NCBI GenBank assembly: GCA_012974305.1
Contig: JAAXQN010000157.1
Span: 1 to 36,326 of the forward strand
DNA length: 36,326 nucleotides
Source of the DNA: Candidatus Methylomirabilis sp.
GTDB taxonomy: Bacteria > Methylomirabilota > Methylomirabilia > Methylomirabilales > CSP1-5
Direction of reading: 5' to 3'
Shown piece by piece: positions 7,591 to 16,014 of the stretch. Below the pieces are notes generated by a model. That model did no database searches, was not told the DNA's origin, and saw only the letters and a program-made list of their open reading frames with translations. Both the position numbers and the translations under genes were made by a program. Position 1 is the first letter of the stretch, and each line of letters begins with the position of its first letter.

Positions 7591-9084
7591 TCAAGACGTG
7601 GGTCGCCAGCGGAGTTTTGGCTCTCGGGCCGCCTTGGTCTCGTTCATGCGGGTGACCTTGGGATTGTGAGGAGCTTGCCGCAAAACCTCCGGGTTTTCCT
7701 CCGCCTCTTGGGCGATTCGCTTCATGGCCGCGATGAACTGGTCCAGTGTTTCCTTGCTCTCGGTCTCCGTCGGCTCGATCATCAGCGCGGCCTTCACGAT
7801 CAGGGGAAAGTAAATGGTCGGCGGGTGAAAGCCATAATCGATGAGCCGCTTGGCGATGTCGACGGTGTGGATGTCGTGCCGCGCCTGCAGGGCGTCGGTG
7901 AAGACGCACTCGTGCATGCAGTGGCGGTCGTACGGCAGGTGGTAGGTCCCCTTGAGCTGACTCTGGATGTAGTTGGCGTTGAGCACGGCGACCTCGGACG
8001 CCCGCCGGAGCCCCGCCGACCCCATGGACCGGATGTAGGTGTACGAGCGGACCAGGACCCCGAAGCTTGCCGCGAAGGCGCGGACCTTCCCGATTGACTT
8101 GGGTCGCTTGAAATCGAGCGTTAATCGGTTCCCCTTTTTCTCCACCGTCGGGACCGGCATGAAGGGGGCCAGGTGCTTCTTCAGTGCAACGGGACCCGCC
8201 CCCGGCCCGCCGCCCCCGTGCGGCTGCGAGAAGGTCTTGTGGAGGTTAATCTGGATGACATCGACGCCACAGTCCCCGGGGCGACTGATCCCCATTACAC
8301 TATTCAGGTTGGCCCCATCGCAGTAGACCTGGCCTCCCTTGGCGTGGACGATCTTGGAAACCTCGACAATCTGATCCTCGAAGAGCCCTAAGGTATTCGG
8401 GCTCGTGACCATGATGGCAGCCACCTCGTTGTCCATGACCTCGGCCACCGCCTTGGCCTCTACAATGCCGCGGGGCCCCTCCTTGACGGGCACCACGCGG
8501 TACCCGCACAGGGCCGACGTCGCCGGGTTGGTCCCGTGGGCCGAATCGGGAATCAGGACCTTGGATCGCGGATTGCCGCGCGAGGTGTGATAGGCCCGGA
8601 TCATCATGAGGCCCGTGAGTTCTCCATGGGCGCCCGCCGAAGGCTGCAGCGTGACCCGGTCCATGCCGGCCACTTCGGCCAGGTACTGCTCCAACTCCCA
8701 CATCAGCTGAAGCGCCCCCTGACTGAGTTCCTCGGGCTGATAGGGATGCGCCTTGGCGAACCCCGGGAGGCGCGCCATATCTTCGTTGATCCGGGGATTG
8801 TACTTCATCGTGCAGGAGCCGAGCGGAAAGAACCCCAGGTCGACGCAGTAGTTCCACTGTGAGATCCTGGTGTAGTGGCGGATCACGTCGACCTCGCTCA
8901 CCTCGGGCATGCCGGGGATGCCGTCCCGGAGGAGCCGCTTGGGGATCAAGACTTCAGCCTTCTTCTCCGGCACGTCCACCGGCGGAAGAGAGTATCCCAC
9001 TCGACCCGGCGAACCCTGCTCGAAGATCAACGGCTCGTTCAAGACCAGTCCCCGTGTGCCGATGGTGTTCCCGGTGCCGCTCAT
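7591..9084 (-). CDS. gcvPB: Glycine dehydrogenase (decarboxylating) subunit 2, P-protein beta
   Basis: 497 aa, the normal length for the PLP-binding half of split glycine decarboxylase. The PLP lysine is in INLHKTFSQPHGGGGPGAGP. The N-terminal SLPPVDVPEK and GSCTMKYNPR, and LTGLMMIRAYH and PDSAHGTNPATSA, are family signatures. With GcvPA it decarboxylates glycine and passes the aminomethyl group to lipoyl-GcvH. Its start overlaps the gcvPA stop by 4 nt (ATGA), so translation is coupled. Last gene of the gcv operon; its stop is followed directly by a heptamer array. Confidence 0.97.
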   Translation of the reverse strand: MSGTGNTIGTRGLVLNEPLIFEQGSPGRVGYSLPPVDVPEKKAEVLIPKRLLRDGIPGMPEVSEVDVIRHYTRISQWNYCVDLGFFPLGSCTMKYNPRINEDMARLPGFAKAHPYQPEELSQGALQLMWELEQYLAEVAGMDRVTLQPSAGAHGELTGLMMIRAYHTSRGNPRSKVLIPDSAHGTNPATSALCGYRVVPVKEGPRGIVEAKAVAEVMDNEVAAIMVTSPNTLGLFEDQIVEVSKIVHAKGGQVYCDGANLNSVMGISRPGDCGVDVIQINLHKTFSQPHGGGGPGAGPVALKKHLAPFMPVPTVEKKGNRLTLDFKRPKSIGKVRAFAASFGVLVRSYTYIRSMGSAGLRRASEVAVLNANYIQSQLKGTYHLPYDRHCMHECVFTDALQARHDIHTVDIAKRLIDYGFHPPTIYFPLIVKAALMIEPTETESKETLDQFIAAMKRIAQEAEENPEVLRQAPHNPKVTRMNETKAAREPKLRWRPTS

Positions 9085-10427
9085 CGTCCACCTCCCAGCG
9101 CTTTGGCCAGCGCGTCGATCTCCGGGCGGCTGTTCTGCTCCGTAACGCAGACCAGGAGACAGTCCTTGAGCTCCGGATAGAACCGCCCCAGGTCCAATCC
9201 GCCGATGATCTGCCGCTTCAGCAATCCCTTGAGGATCTCACCCGGTTTCTTCTTGGTGCGCAGGACAAACTCGTTGAACGTCGGGCCCGTGAAGCGGAGG
9301 CTGAACCCGCGGACCTTCGCCAGCCGATCCTTGGCGTAGGCCGCCTTGCGCAGGTTCAGCAGGGCAACGTCCCGCAGGCCCTGGGGACCCATGGTGACCA
9401 TGTACATCGCCGACATGTTGGCGATCAGCGACTCGCTGGTACAGATGTTCGAGGTCGCCTTCTCCCGTCGGATGTGCTGCTCCCGGGTCGCCAGCGTCAG
9501 GACATACCCGGTCCGCCCCTCGCGATCCTCCGTCTCGCCCACCAACCGTCCCGGCATGTGCCGCATGAACTTCTCTCGGGTCGCGAAGAAGCCGACGGCC
9601 GGCCCGCCGTAGTTCAAACCCGTCCCGAGCCCCGCCCCTTCGCCGGTGACGATGTCGGCGCCGCACTCTCCCGGCGGCTTCACAATGCCGAGGGAGACCG
9701 GTTCGGCCACCGCGACGACCAGGAGGGCACCCACCGCGTGGGCGGCCTCCGCGAGCGGCGTGAGGTCCTCGATAACGCCCAAAAAGTTGGGGGACTGGAC
9801 GACCAGGCAGGACACCCGCTCGCTCAGCATCTTCCGGACCTGGCCGATATCGGTCACCCCGGCCTCGGTGAAGGCGACCTCCCGGAAGGAGATCCCCAGT
9901 TGCGAGGCATAGGTCCGCGTCACCGCCCGGTATTCAGGATGGACGGCGCGCGCCATCACGACCTCGGAGCGGCCCGTGATCCGGTGCGCCATCAGGGCCG
10001 CTTCCGCCGTCGCCGAGGCCCCTTCGTACATGGAGGCGTTACTGACGTCCATGCCGGTCAGCAGACAGATCAAGGTTTGGTATTCGTAAAGCGCCTGCAG
10101 CGTCCCCTGAGCGACCTCGGGCTGATACGGGGTGTATGGGGTGAGGAATTCCCCGCGCAAGACCAGATGATTGAGGATGGACGGGCTGAAGTGGTTGTAA
10201 CAGCCGGCGCCGAGGAACATGCTGTAGCGATCGGCGTTGGCATTCTTGTCCGCCAACGCCCTGACCTGCCGTGCGACCTCGGACTCGGACAAGGCCGGTG
10301 GCACCTTGAGCGGCCGCTTCAACCGGACAGCTGCCGGAATGTCAGCGAAAAGCTCCTCAACCGAACGGACCCCTATGGCCTGGAGCATCGCCTTGCAATC
10401 CGCGTCAGTATTGGGAATGTATCGCAT
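9081..10427 (-). CDS. gcvPA: Glycine dehydrogenase (decarboxylating) subunit 1, P-protein alpha
   Basis: 448 aa, the usual size. MRYIPNTDADCKAMLQAIG, FLGAGCYNHFSPSILNHLV, TPYTPYQPEVAQGTLQALYE and DVSNASMYEGASATAEA are strong family signatures. It forms the P-protein with GcvPB. The start overlaps the gcvH stop by one base (TGATG) and its own stop overlaps the gcvPB start. Confidence 0.97.
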   Translation of the reverse strand: MRYIPNTDADCKAMLQAIGVRSVEELFADIPAAVRLKRPLKVPPALSESEVARQVRALADKNANADRYSMFLGAGCYNHFSPSILNHLVLRGEFLTPYTPYQPEVAQGTLQALYEYQTLICLLTGMDVSNASMYEGASATAEAALMAHRITGRSEVVMARAVHPEYRAVTRTYASQLGISFREVAFTEAGVTDIGQVRKMLSERVSCLVVQSPNFLGVIEDLTPLAEAAHAVGALLVVAVAEPVSLGIVKPPGECGADIVTGEGAGLGTGLNYGGPAVGFFATREKFMRHMPGRLVGETEDREGRTGYVLTLATREQHIRREKATSNICTSESLIANMSAMYMVTMGPQGLRDVALLNLRKAAYAKDRLAKVRGFSLRFTGPTFNEFVLRTKKKPGEILKGLLKRQIIGGLDLGRFYPELKDCLLVCVTEQNSRPEIDALAKALGGGR

Positions 10428-10822
10428 CAGTGCCCTCCTCCCGCCTGCTTAAGGTACGCGGAATACTCCGACGCAGAGAGGAGATTGTCCAGGTCCTTTG
10501 CCTGGGTGATCTTGACCTCAAGCATCCATCCGGCTCCGTAAGGGTCCGCGTTGACCATCTCCGGCTTCCGCTCAAGCTCACTGTTGACCTCTACGATCTC
10601 CCCCCCGACGGGGCAGTACAGATCCGACACCGCCTTCACCGACTCTACCACCCCGAAGGACTCCATCTGGCGGAGCTGTCGCCCTTTCTTTGGCAGCTCG
10701 ACGAACACCACATCTCCCAACTGATCCTGCGCGTAGTGAGTGATCCCAACCCGGCCGGTATTCCCCTCCATCTTGATCCACTCGTGCTCCCGTGTGTACT
10801 TGAGTCCCTCTGGCACATCCAT
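10427..10822 (-). CDS. gcvH: Glycine cleavage system H protein
   Basis: 131 aa from the chosen start. The lipoylation site is the Lys in ESVKAVSDLY. REHEWI, GDVVFVELPKKG and GAGWMLEVK fit the family. I chose ATG at 10822 (MDVPEGLKY) rather than the ATG seven codons upstream, because GGAGG sits at proper distance before it and the upstream codons derive from a heptamer array. H protein shuttles the aminomethyl intermediate between P-protein and GcvT and can act in lipoate relay. Confidence 0.96.
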   Translation of the reverse strand: MDVPEGLKYTREHEWIKMEGNTGRVGITHYAQDQLGDVVFVELPKKGRQLRQMESFGVVESVKAVSDLYCPVGGEIVEVNSELERKPEMVNADPYGAGWMLEVKITQAKDLDNLLSASEYSAYLKQAGGGH

Positions 10823-10835
10823 AATCCCCTCCGAT

Positions 10836-10940
10836 GAGTTCATGGTTCAGGGTTCACAGTTCACCGACCAGAGTTCAGGGTTCATAGTCAATAGTTCAGG
10901 GTCTATGAACCATCCACCATGAACCCTCAACCGTGAACCG
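10836..10940. repeat. Heptameric tandem array between gcvT and gcvH
   Basis: Fifteen 7-nt units. The first ten are mostly nnGTTCA/ggGTTCA types; then the array flips to TGAACCn (tgaacca, tgaaccc, tgaaccg), giving an imperfect hairpin. It fills the whole space from the gcvT stop to the gcvH ribosome-binding site. Confidence 0.85.
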
Positions 10941-12047
10941 CTACCGTTTGCGCTTGTAAAAGGGGACGGGAACGATCTTCGCCCGGACCGGCTCGCCTCG
11001 GATCAGGATGTCAAACTCGGTCCCGATCGTGGCATGCGCGATCCCGACATACGCGAGTCCGATGTTCTTGCCCAAGGTCGGGGACGGACCACCGCTGGTG
11101 ACCTCTCCGATCTCCTGGCCGTCCGCGACGACCTTATAATGGGGACGAGCGATGCCGCGGCCGACCATCTCGAAGCCTACCAGCTTCCGCGTCAGCCCAG
11201 CCGCCTGCTGCTGCTGGAGCGCCGCCCGACCGATAAAATCCCCCTTCTCGAATTTGACGATCCAGCCGAGGTCGGCCTCCAGCACCGTGTGGGCGTCGTC
11301 AATATCGTTGCCGTAGAGGGCCATTTTGGCCTCGAGCCGCAAGGTATCGCGGGCCCCCAGCCCAACGGGCAGGAGGCCGAAAGGACGGCCCTCTGCCAGC
11401 AGGCGCTGCCAGAGGGACTCGGCTTTTTCCGCAGAGAGATAGATCTCAAAGCCATCCTCGCCCGTATATCCGGTCCGGGAGATCAGGGCATCCGTATCCA
11501 GTACCCTGCCGGGCTGGAACCAGTAATACCTGATCTGGCTGAGATCCACAGGAGTGAGTTTTCGGAGAATCTCAGGCGCCTTGGGGCCCTGCAGGGCCAG
11601 TAGCGCGGTCTCATCACTGATGTTCCTGACCTCGACGCCGCCGGTGACATGCTCCTTGATCCAGTGATAGTCTTTTTCAATATTGGACGCATTGACCGTG
11701 AACATGTAGTGATTATCGGCCACCTTGTACACCGTGAGGTCATCGACGAACGTCCCATTGTCGTAGCAGAGGGCCGCGTACTGGACCTGCCCTCTCTGGA
11801 GCCGGGAGGCATCGCCAGTCACCAGCCGCTGGACCGCTCCGAGGGCCTCCGGGCCGCGAAACTCGATCTCACCCATGTGGCTGATGTCGAATAGGCCGGC
11901 CGAGCCCCGGACCGCCCGATGCTCCTCTAAGATGCCCGAGTATTGGACAGGCATATCCCAGCCCCCAAAGGGGACCATCCGGGCCCCTATCTGGCGGTGA
12001 ACGGCGTTCAGAGGGGTCCTCTTCAGATCGGCCTGGGATGCGTCGAT
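10941..12047 (-). CDS. gcvT: Aminomethyltransferase (glycine cleavage T protein), non-standard start
   Basis: About 368 aa. LKRTPLNAVHRQIGARMVPF, then GGWDMPVQYSGI, RTGYTGEDGFEIYL and ARDTLRLEAKM identify GcvT, which takes the aminomethyl group from GcvH and makes 5,10-methylene-tetrahydrofolate. The only early ATG is internal (11978) and would remove the conserved KRTPL segment. Upstream to the in-frame TGA there is no ATG, GTG or TTG. An ATC at 12045-12047 lies 6 nt after a perfect AAGGAGG, and CTG at 12021-12023 begins the LKRTPL segment. I annotate the ATC start, inferred from Shine-Dalgarno placement. First gene of the gcv operon. Confidence 0.93.
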   Translation of the reverse strand: MDASQADLKRTPLNAVHRQIGARMVPFGGWDMPVQYSGILEEHRAVRGSAGLFDISHMGEIEFRGPEALGAVQRLVTGDASRLQRGQVQYAALCYDNGTFVDDLTVYKVADNHYMFTVNASNIEKDYHWIKEHVTGGVEVRNISDETALLALQGPKAPEILRKLTPVDLSQIRYYWFQPGRVLDTDALISRTGYTGEDGFEIYLSAEKAESLWQRLLAEGRPFGLLPVGLGARDTLRLEAKMALYGNDIDDAHTVLEADLGWIVKFEKGDFIGRAALQQQQAAGLTRKLVGFEMVGRGIARPHYKVVADGQEIGEVTSGGPSPTLGKNIGLAYVGIAHATIGTEFDILIRGEPVRAKIVPVPFYKRKR

Positions 12048-12119
12048 GACGGACCTCCTTTGCGGTCAAGGAGGAAAAGGAAGGGCAGGATGAAAAAAGT
12101 GCATACTGATCGGCCTTAT

Positions 12120-12147
12120 AATGTAAATGGAGTTTTATATTTGTCAA
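12120..12147 (-). promoter_or_regulatory. Sigma70-type promoter of the gcv operon
   Basis: Minus strand: TTGACA (12142-12147), 16-bp spacer, TACATT (12120-12125), about 70 nt upstream of the gcvT start. No glycine riboswitch core was recognised in the short leader. Confidence 0.6.
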
Positions 12148-12231
12148 GGAGAAAGTCGCCGATTCCGGCAGGGGGGGGGGAAAGTGGATGTCCTGCATCT
12201 CATTGAAAAATAAAACAGCATTAAATTTTGC

Positions 12232-12259
12232 TTGACACCCCTTCTCCCCTTTTGATAAA
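12232..12259 (+). promoter_or_regulatory. Probable promoter of the MFS transporter gene
   Basis: TTGACA (12232-12237), 16-bp spacer, GATAAA (12254-12259). It implies a leader of about 210 nt before the ATG at 12478, containing a weak hairpin (GGAAA...TTTCC near 12357-12377). The remaining gcvT-MFS gap holds no gene I can support. Confidence 0.5.
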
Positions 12260-12477
12260 GGAGCGGGCAGGCTCAGAGAAGTGTGGGGTCTTATTTGGTC
12301 TGCTAAGCGACAAGCCGAGGGGGGTGATAGATGTAAGGTTGCGTCAGGTGGGGTTGAGGAAAGAGGGAGTTTTTCCTGCCTCTCCATGACAACGACGCTG
12401 GTCCCGAACAGGGCAGTATATCGGACCTCAAGATTCGAGAGTCATGAGAGAGAAACCTGTAGCGGGGAGGCGCAGAC

Positions 12478-13746
12478 ATGAACCGATGGGCTATCTGTTT
12501 GGCCGGGACAGGCATTAACATCTGCCTCGGCGTCCTTTACTCATGGAGCATCTTCGTCGTACCCCTGATTGCAAAGTTTGGGCCGGGGACGGAAGTGAAT
12601 AGCGCCGCCTTCACGAGGGCGAACCTGTCGTGGGTTTTCACCGCCTCGATCTTCACCTTCGCCTTGGTGATGGTCTATGCAGGGCGACTGCAAGATAGGA
12701 TTGGGCCCAAAGCCGTTACCATGATCGGCGCGGGGATCATGGCGACCGGGTTTATCCTCACCTCATTTGTCAGCTCCGTCCCGGCGATTTTCCTAACGTA
12801 CGGGGTCATCGGCGGCGCTGGCGTCGCCTTCGGGTACGTGACCCCGGTCGTCACCACGATCAAGTGGTTCCCCGACAAGAAGGGGCTAACGGTCGGGATT
12901 ACGGTGGCGGGATTCGGATTCGGGGCGTTCGTCTTTACCCCGATCGCCGTGAAGCTCATCAAGACCGTTGGGGTCAGCAGCGCGTTTCTGTACCTGGGGT
13001 TCATCTTCCTGATCGTGATCATGGCGCTCGCGCAGATCCTCAGGGTGCCCCCCCCCGGGTACAAGCCCGAGGGCTGGACCCCGCCGGCGCCTAAGCCGGG
13101 AGCCGCGAAGGCGAGAGACTACACCCCCGGCGAGATGATCAAGACCGGGACCTTCTGGACGCTCTGGTTGGCCTTCGTGGGGAACGCGGGAGTGGGCCTG
13201 ATGGTGATCAGTCTCATCGCCCCTTACGCGAAGACCCTCGGCATGAGCGCAGAGACGGCGGCCTACTTGATCGGCTTCCTGTCGATCGCGAATGGCTTTG
13301 GCCGCATCATCGCCGGCTTTATGTCCGACGCCATGGGCCGCGCCACGGCGATGATCGTCATCTTCGCCGTCACCACGGCGACCGTCATAGCGATCCCGTA
13401 CATGGCCAACACGACGGTCGGGTTGGCGGTCGGGCTCATGGTCTGCGGGGCGGCATATGGGGCGAACTTTGCCCTGTTCCCCGCCGCGACCGCCGAGTAC
13501 TTCGGCACCAAGAACCTGGGGGTGAACTACGCGTCTGTCTTCACCGCCTGGGGTATCGCCGGTGTCATTGGCCCGCAATCGAAGGCGGCTATGCTCCGGT
13601 CCTATCCCAAGGACGTGGCGGGACGGTTGGATGCGTACAATGCCGGTTTCAAGATTGCTGCCGCCCTGGGCATATTGGCGGTCGTGATGGCCCTCATGAT
13701 CAAGCCGCCGAAGGAGACCGCGCCTGCGCCCGCCGTCGGCTCGTAA
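12478..13746 (+). CDS. MFS transporter, oxalate/formate antiporter (OFA) family
   Basis: 422 aa with about 12 hydrophobic segments. The N-terminus RWAICLAGTGINICLGVLYS, then W..F, and the loop TTIKWFPDKKGLTVGITVAG are typical of OxlT-like OFA carriers, which exchange small carboxylates across the cytoplasmic membrane. The central cytoplasmic loop (PPPGYKPEGWTPP) is also characteristic. Start ATG has GGGGAGG 7 nt upstream. The gene is monocistronic, with its own promoter and terminator. The substrate cannot be told from sequence. Confidence 0.9.
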   Translation: MNRWAICLAGTGINICLGVLYSWSIFVVPLIAKFGPGTEVNSAAFTRANLSWVFTASIFTFALVMVYAGRLQDRIGPKAVTMIGAGIMATGFILTSFVSSVPAIFLTYGVIGGAGVAFGYVTPVVTTIKWFPDKKGLTVGITVAGFGFGAFVFTPIAVKLIKTVGVSSAFLYLGFIFLIVIMALAQILRVPPPGYKPEGWTPPAPKPGAAKARDYTPGEMIKTGTFWTLWLAFVGNAGVGLMVISLIAPYAKTLGMSAETAAYLIGFLSIANGFGRIIAGFMSDAMGRATAMIVIFAVTTATVIAIPYMANTTVGLAVGLMVCGAAYGANFALFPAATAEYFGTKNLGVNYASVFTAWGIAGVIGPQSKAAMLRSYPKDVAGRLDAYNAGFKIAAALGILAVVMALMIKPPKETAPAPAVGS

Positions 13747-13773
13747 CCTGCACGCCGTAGATACCATCTGAAG

Positions 13774-13805
13774 AGAGAGGCTGTCGCGGATGCGACAGCC
13801 TCTCT
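13774..13805 (+). terminator. Intrinsic terminator after the MFS gene
   Basis: A 14-bp perfect stem (AGAGAGGCTGTCGC / GCGACAGCCTCTCT) with a GGAT loop, followed by TTATTATTTTT. Confidence 0.9.
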
Positions 13806-13821
13806 TTATTATTTTTGCGTC

Positions 13822-14568
13822 ATGCGCACACTAGGCTCATTTCGCTTCGCCGAGACCATCGTGGTGGCCCTCGCCCTCTGGCTGTGGGCGTCGGCGCCGG
13901 CCGGGGCCGTGGAGTGTCGCTTTACCCGCGAAACGAGCGCGCCCTTCGCGGACCCCGAGACGACCACTTTCATGCTCGACTGCGCGCTCCCCCTGCCGGC
14001 TGAGGCGGTCTGGAAGAGCGTGCGAAATTTCCCACGGCTGGCCGAAAAGGGGGTGCGCCCCAAAGGGATCGAGTATGCGCGCGTTCTCGACTCCGAGGCG
14101 GCCAAGCGCGAGGTGGCAGCGCGGTTGAAGAATCCCCCCCTGGCGCGCAAGGAAGCCGTCTCCCAGCTGCTCAAGCTTCCGCTAGACAGTCCGCTCCTCT
14201 ATGAGGAGTATTACCACGTCAATCTCTTCTTTATCTGGGGGGTGCGGCGCTTTGCCGCTGACACCTCCCGATCGGCAGAGGGGATTTATCGGCTGACCTT
14301 TCAGCAGGTGGATGGACTGAGCAGTGAGGCGGTCTCCCAGGGGGGCTTTGAACTGACCGACGAGGGAGAGCGATCCCACCTGCGGTACACCCTCACCCTG
14401 AGTACCCATGGGAAGCTTGCGGGGGAAGGCCTCCTCAATTTGCTCCAGCGGGCGGTCGTGGGTGGGATGTACCTTGACGGCTACCGAACGTACATGGAAG
14501 AGCGGGTAGAGGCGATCGTGCGGGAAGCACTACGCCTGGGCTCGGGCGACGGCAGCCGGGGTGGGTGA
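13822..14568 (+). CDS. Exported SRPBCC-like hypothetical protein
   Basis: 248 aa. It has an N-terminal signal peptide (hydrophobic VVALALWLWASAPAGA, likely cut after AGA near residue 29). The mature part alternates beta strands and a long C-terminal helix (LNLLQRAVVGGMYLDGYRTY) in the manner of START/SRPBCC domains, which bind hydrophobic ligands. The family call is tentative. Its stop overlaps the start of the next small gene (TGATG), so they are probably co-expressed. Confidence 0.7.
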   Translation: MRTLGSFRFAETIVVALALWLWASAPAGAVECRFTRETSAPFADPETTTFMLDCALPLPAEAVWKSVRNFPRLAEKGVRPKGIEYARVLDSEAAKREVAARLKNPPLARKEAVSQLLKLPLDSPLLYEEYYHVNLFFIWGVRRFAADTSRSAEGIYRLTFQQVDGLSSEAVSQGGFELTDEGERSHLRYTLTLSTHGKLAGEGLLNLLQRAVVGGMYLDGYRTYMEERVEAIVREALRLGSGDGSRGG

Positions 14569-14759
14569 TGGAGGACATCTCCCTCTACGTCTGGCTGTCC
14601 GCCGGGTTTTTCCTCGGCTTCTGCATCACGGCTGGGGCACTCATCTGGTTCTTCCGGCGGCGGGCTCAGGGAACATGTGCGTCCCACGAGTGGGAGGCGG
14701 GACCCAATGGACGGCTCCGCTGTGCGCGGTGCGGCCTGGTGGCCGGCGAGCGGGACTGA
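14568..14759 (+). CDS. Small membrane protein with C-x2-H-x-W-x9-C-x2-C motif
   Basis: 63 aa. One transmembrane helix (LYVWLSAGFFLGFCITAGAL) is followed by a short basic stretch and CASHEW-(9)-CARC. The Cys/His spacing suggests a metal-binding knuckle at the membrane face. Exactly the same spacing occurs in the small protein at 16015-16263 on the other strand. Start ATG overlaps the preceding stop; a GTG one codon upstream is possible. Function unknown. Confidence 0.65.
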   Translation: MEDISLYVWLSAGFFLGFCITAGALIWFFRRRAQGTCASHEWEAGPNGRLRCARCGLVAGERD

Positions 14760-14796
14760 CCCGGGGATTACCGTGTGGGCCGGGAGGATCCAGGCA

Positions 14797-14826
14797 TTGA
14801 CGCCTCAGACATCCTTTCGGTATAGT
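14797..14826 (+). promoter_or_regulatory. Promoter for the small membrane protein at 14837
   Basis: TTGACG (14797-14802), 18-bp spacer, TATAGT (14821-14826). The predicted start of transcription (about 14833) is only a few bases before the ATG at 14837, suggesting a nearly leaderless mRNA. Confidence 0.5.
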
Positions 14827-14836
14827 GATGAACATC

Positions 14837-15034
14837 ATGAGCCATGGCGGGGATTGGGGTGAAAAGCAGCTGCGCAAGGGGACCCGCTCCATCGTGTTCG
14901 GAGCGGCGGTCCTCACCGGCGGCGCCGCGTACAAGATGGCGCAGCAGACCCCGCAATTACAGGACTTCGAAATCCTGATAGGCCTCGTGATTGGAGCCAC
15001 GGTCTTCGCCCTTCTCCGGCGGCTCCTCATGTAG
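14837..15034 (+). CDS. Small hypothetical membrane protein
   Basis: 65 aa from ATG 14837 (upstream GTG 14825 and ATG 14828 overlap the predicted -10 box). It has a Gly/Ala-rich hydrophobic segment (SIVFGAAVLTGGAAYKMA) and a second helix (FEILIGLVIGATVFALL) ending in basic residues: two short membrane spans. No family recognised. Confidence 0.55.
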   Translation: MSHGGDWGEKQLRKGTRSIVFGAAVLTGGAAYKMAQQTPQLQDFEILIGLVIGATVFALLRRLLM

Positions 15035-15100
15035 GGTGGGGCGAGCCGGACCACTGCTCCAGGCGAAATGCCCGGACATGCCCTCGGCGAAAGAGCGTCA

Positions 15101-15748
15101 ATGGATCCCATCGTCGAAATCATATTGATAGCCGTCTTTGCAACCCCCTTGGTGGTCGTCTTGTTTTATGTCGCGGCGACCGTGCTCGTCCTCCCCCTGA
15201 CCGGAGAATCGATCTTCCGATTCACGGATCGGGCGCTGGTGGACGAGATCCTCGCGCTCGTGCCGATGCGACCCGGCCAGCGATTCTACGACCTCGGGTG
15301 CGGGGAGGGCCGCGTGCTGATTGACGCCCGGCGGAAATACGGCGTGCACGCCATAGGCTATGAGGTGAATGTCTGCGCGTATCTCTACGCGCGGCTGAAC
15401 ATCTGGTGGCACGGGGGCGGGGCCGAGGTCCGGTTCCAGAACTTCATGCACGTGGACCTCTCGGACGCGGACGTCATTTACTGCTATCAAGCCTCGGGGG
15501 CAATCCAGCAGCTCCGGGACAAATTCAACCGTGAACTGAGACCCGGCACCATCGTGATCAGTAACACGTATACCATCGAGCGCTGGCTGACACCGTCGGT
15601 GGTGACGTTAGGGCACGGCATCACCGTGCGGAACATCTACCTCTACGAGGTTCCCGCTCTCCATGCGACCGTTCCACCCTCGCCAGCAGCACCCCTGCCC
15701 CAGGCGGCGGCAGCGCCGATCCGGGAAGAGGTACGAGGTCACTCATGA
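15101..15748 (+). CDS. Membrane-anchored SAM-dependent methyltransferase, FAM173/ATPSCKMT-like
   Basis: 215 aa from ATG 15101 (an upstream ATG at 15068 would add 11 residues). An N-terminal transmembrane helix (IILIAVFATPLVVVLFYVAA) precedes a class I methyltransferase fold with motif I YDLGCGEGRVLI (63-74), then AIGYEVN (acidic residue binding SAM ribose), DVIYCYQ and ELRPGTIVISNTY. This order and the N-terminal membrane anchor match the FAM173 protein-lysine methyltransferase family. The substrate is unknown. The C-terminal tail is Pro/Ala-rich. Its stop overlaps a short downstream ORF (ATGA). Confidence 0.75.
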   Translation: MDPIVEIILIAVFATPLVVVLFYVAATVLVLPLTGESIFRFTDRALVDEILALVPMRPGQRFYDLGCGEGRVLIDARRKYGVHAIGYEVNVCAYLYARLNIWWHGGGAEVRFQNFMHVDLSDADVIYCYQASGAIQQLRDKFNRELRPGTIVISNTYTIERWLTPSVVTLGHGITVRNIYLYEVPALHATVPPSPAAPLPQAAAAPIREEVRGHS

Positions 15749-15879
15749 TGGACACCACGAAGGCAACGGGCGACGCACAGTCCCTGACGAGCTGGACCCG
15801 GATCCGGATGTGGATCTTGCACGTTCTGGAGCTCAGTGTGATCGAGGTTTCTGAGGGGACCTATGTCGGGTCGATATGA
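15745..15879 (+). CDS. Possible 44-aa small protein coupled to the methyltransferase
   Basis: ATG overlaps the methyltransferase stop (ATGA). The product reads MMDTTKATGDAQSLTSW and continues to VIEVSEGTYVGSI, with a moderately hydrophobic middle (MWILHVLELSV). No family recognised. Translational coupling is the only support, so it may be spurious. Confidence 0.3.
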   Translation: MMDTTKATGDAQSLTSWTRIRMWILHVLELSVIEVSEGTYVGSI

Positions 15880-15912
15880 TAATCTCTTCGTCCCCCGGGC
15901 GGGGGACAGAGT

Positions 15913-16012
15913 AGTTGACCGACGACCGATGGCCGGTGACCGTAAAGAACCAAAAGCATTTTCCGGTGGTCGGTAGTCGGTCGTCGGAGCGGACAGCTGA
16001 TTGCTGACTGCT
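15913..16012. repeat. Heptameric tandem array
   Basis: 7-nt units agttgac, cgacgac, cgatggc, cggtgac, then after a short non-repetitive bridge cggtggt, cggtagt, cggtcgt and gattgct, gactgct. GACCG-oriented units on the left and CGGTC units on the right are inverted copies. It abuts the stop codon of the gene at 16015. Confidence 0.7.
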
Positions 16013-16014
16013 AC

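Noticed and set aside
8859-10541. 560-codon plus-strand ORF
   Set aside because: Antisense shadow of gcvPA/gcvPB caused by high GC; composition is Arg/Pro-rich and lacks motifs.
12048-12300. Glycine riboswitch upstream of gcvT
   Set aside because: Looked for the conserved tandem aptamer cores on the minus strand; the leader after the predicted promoter is only about 70 nt and shows none.
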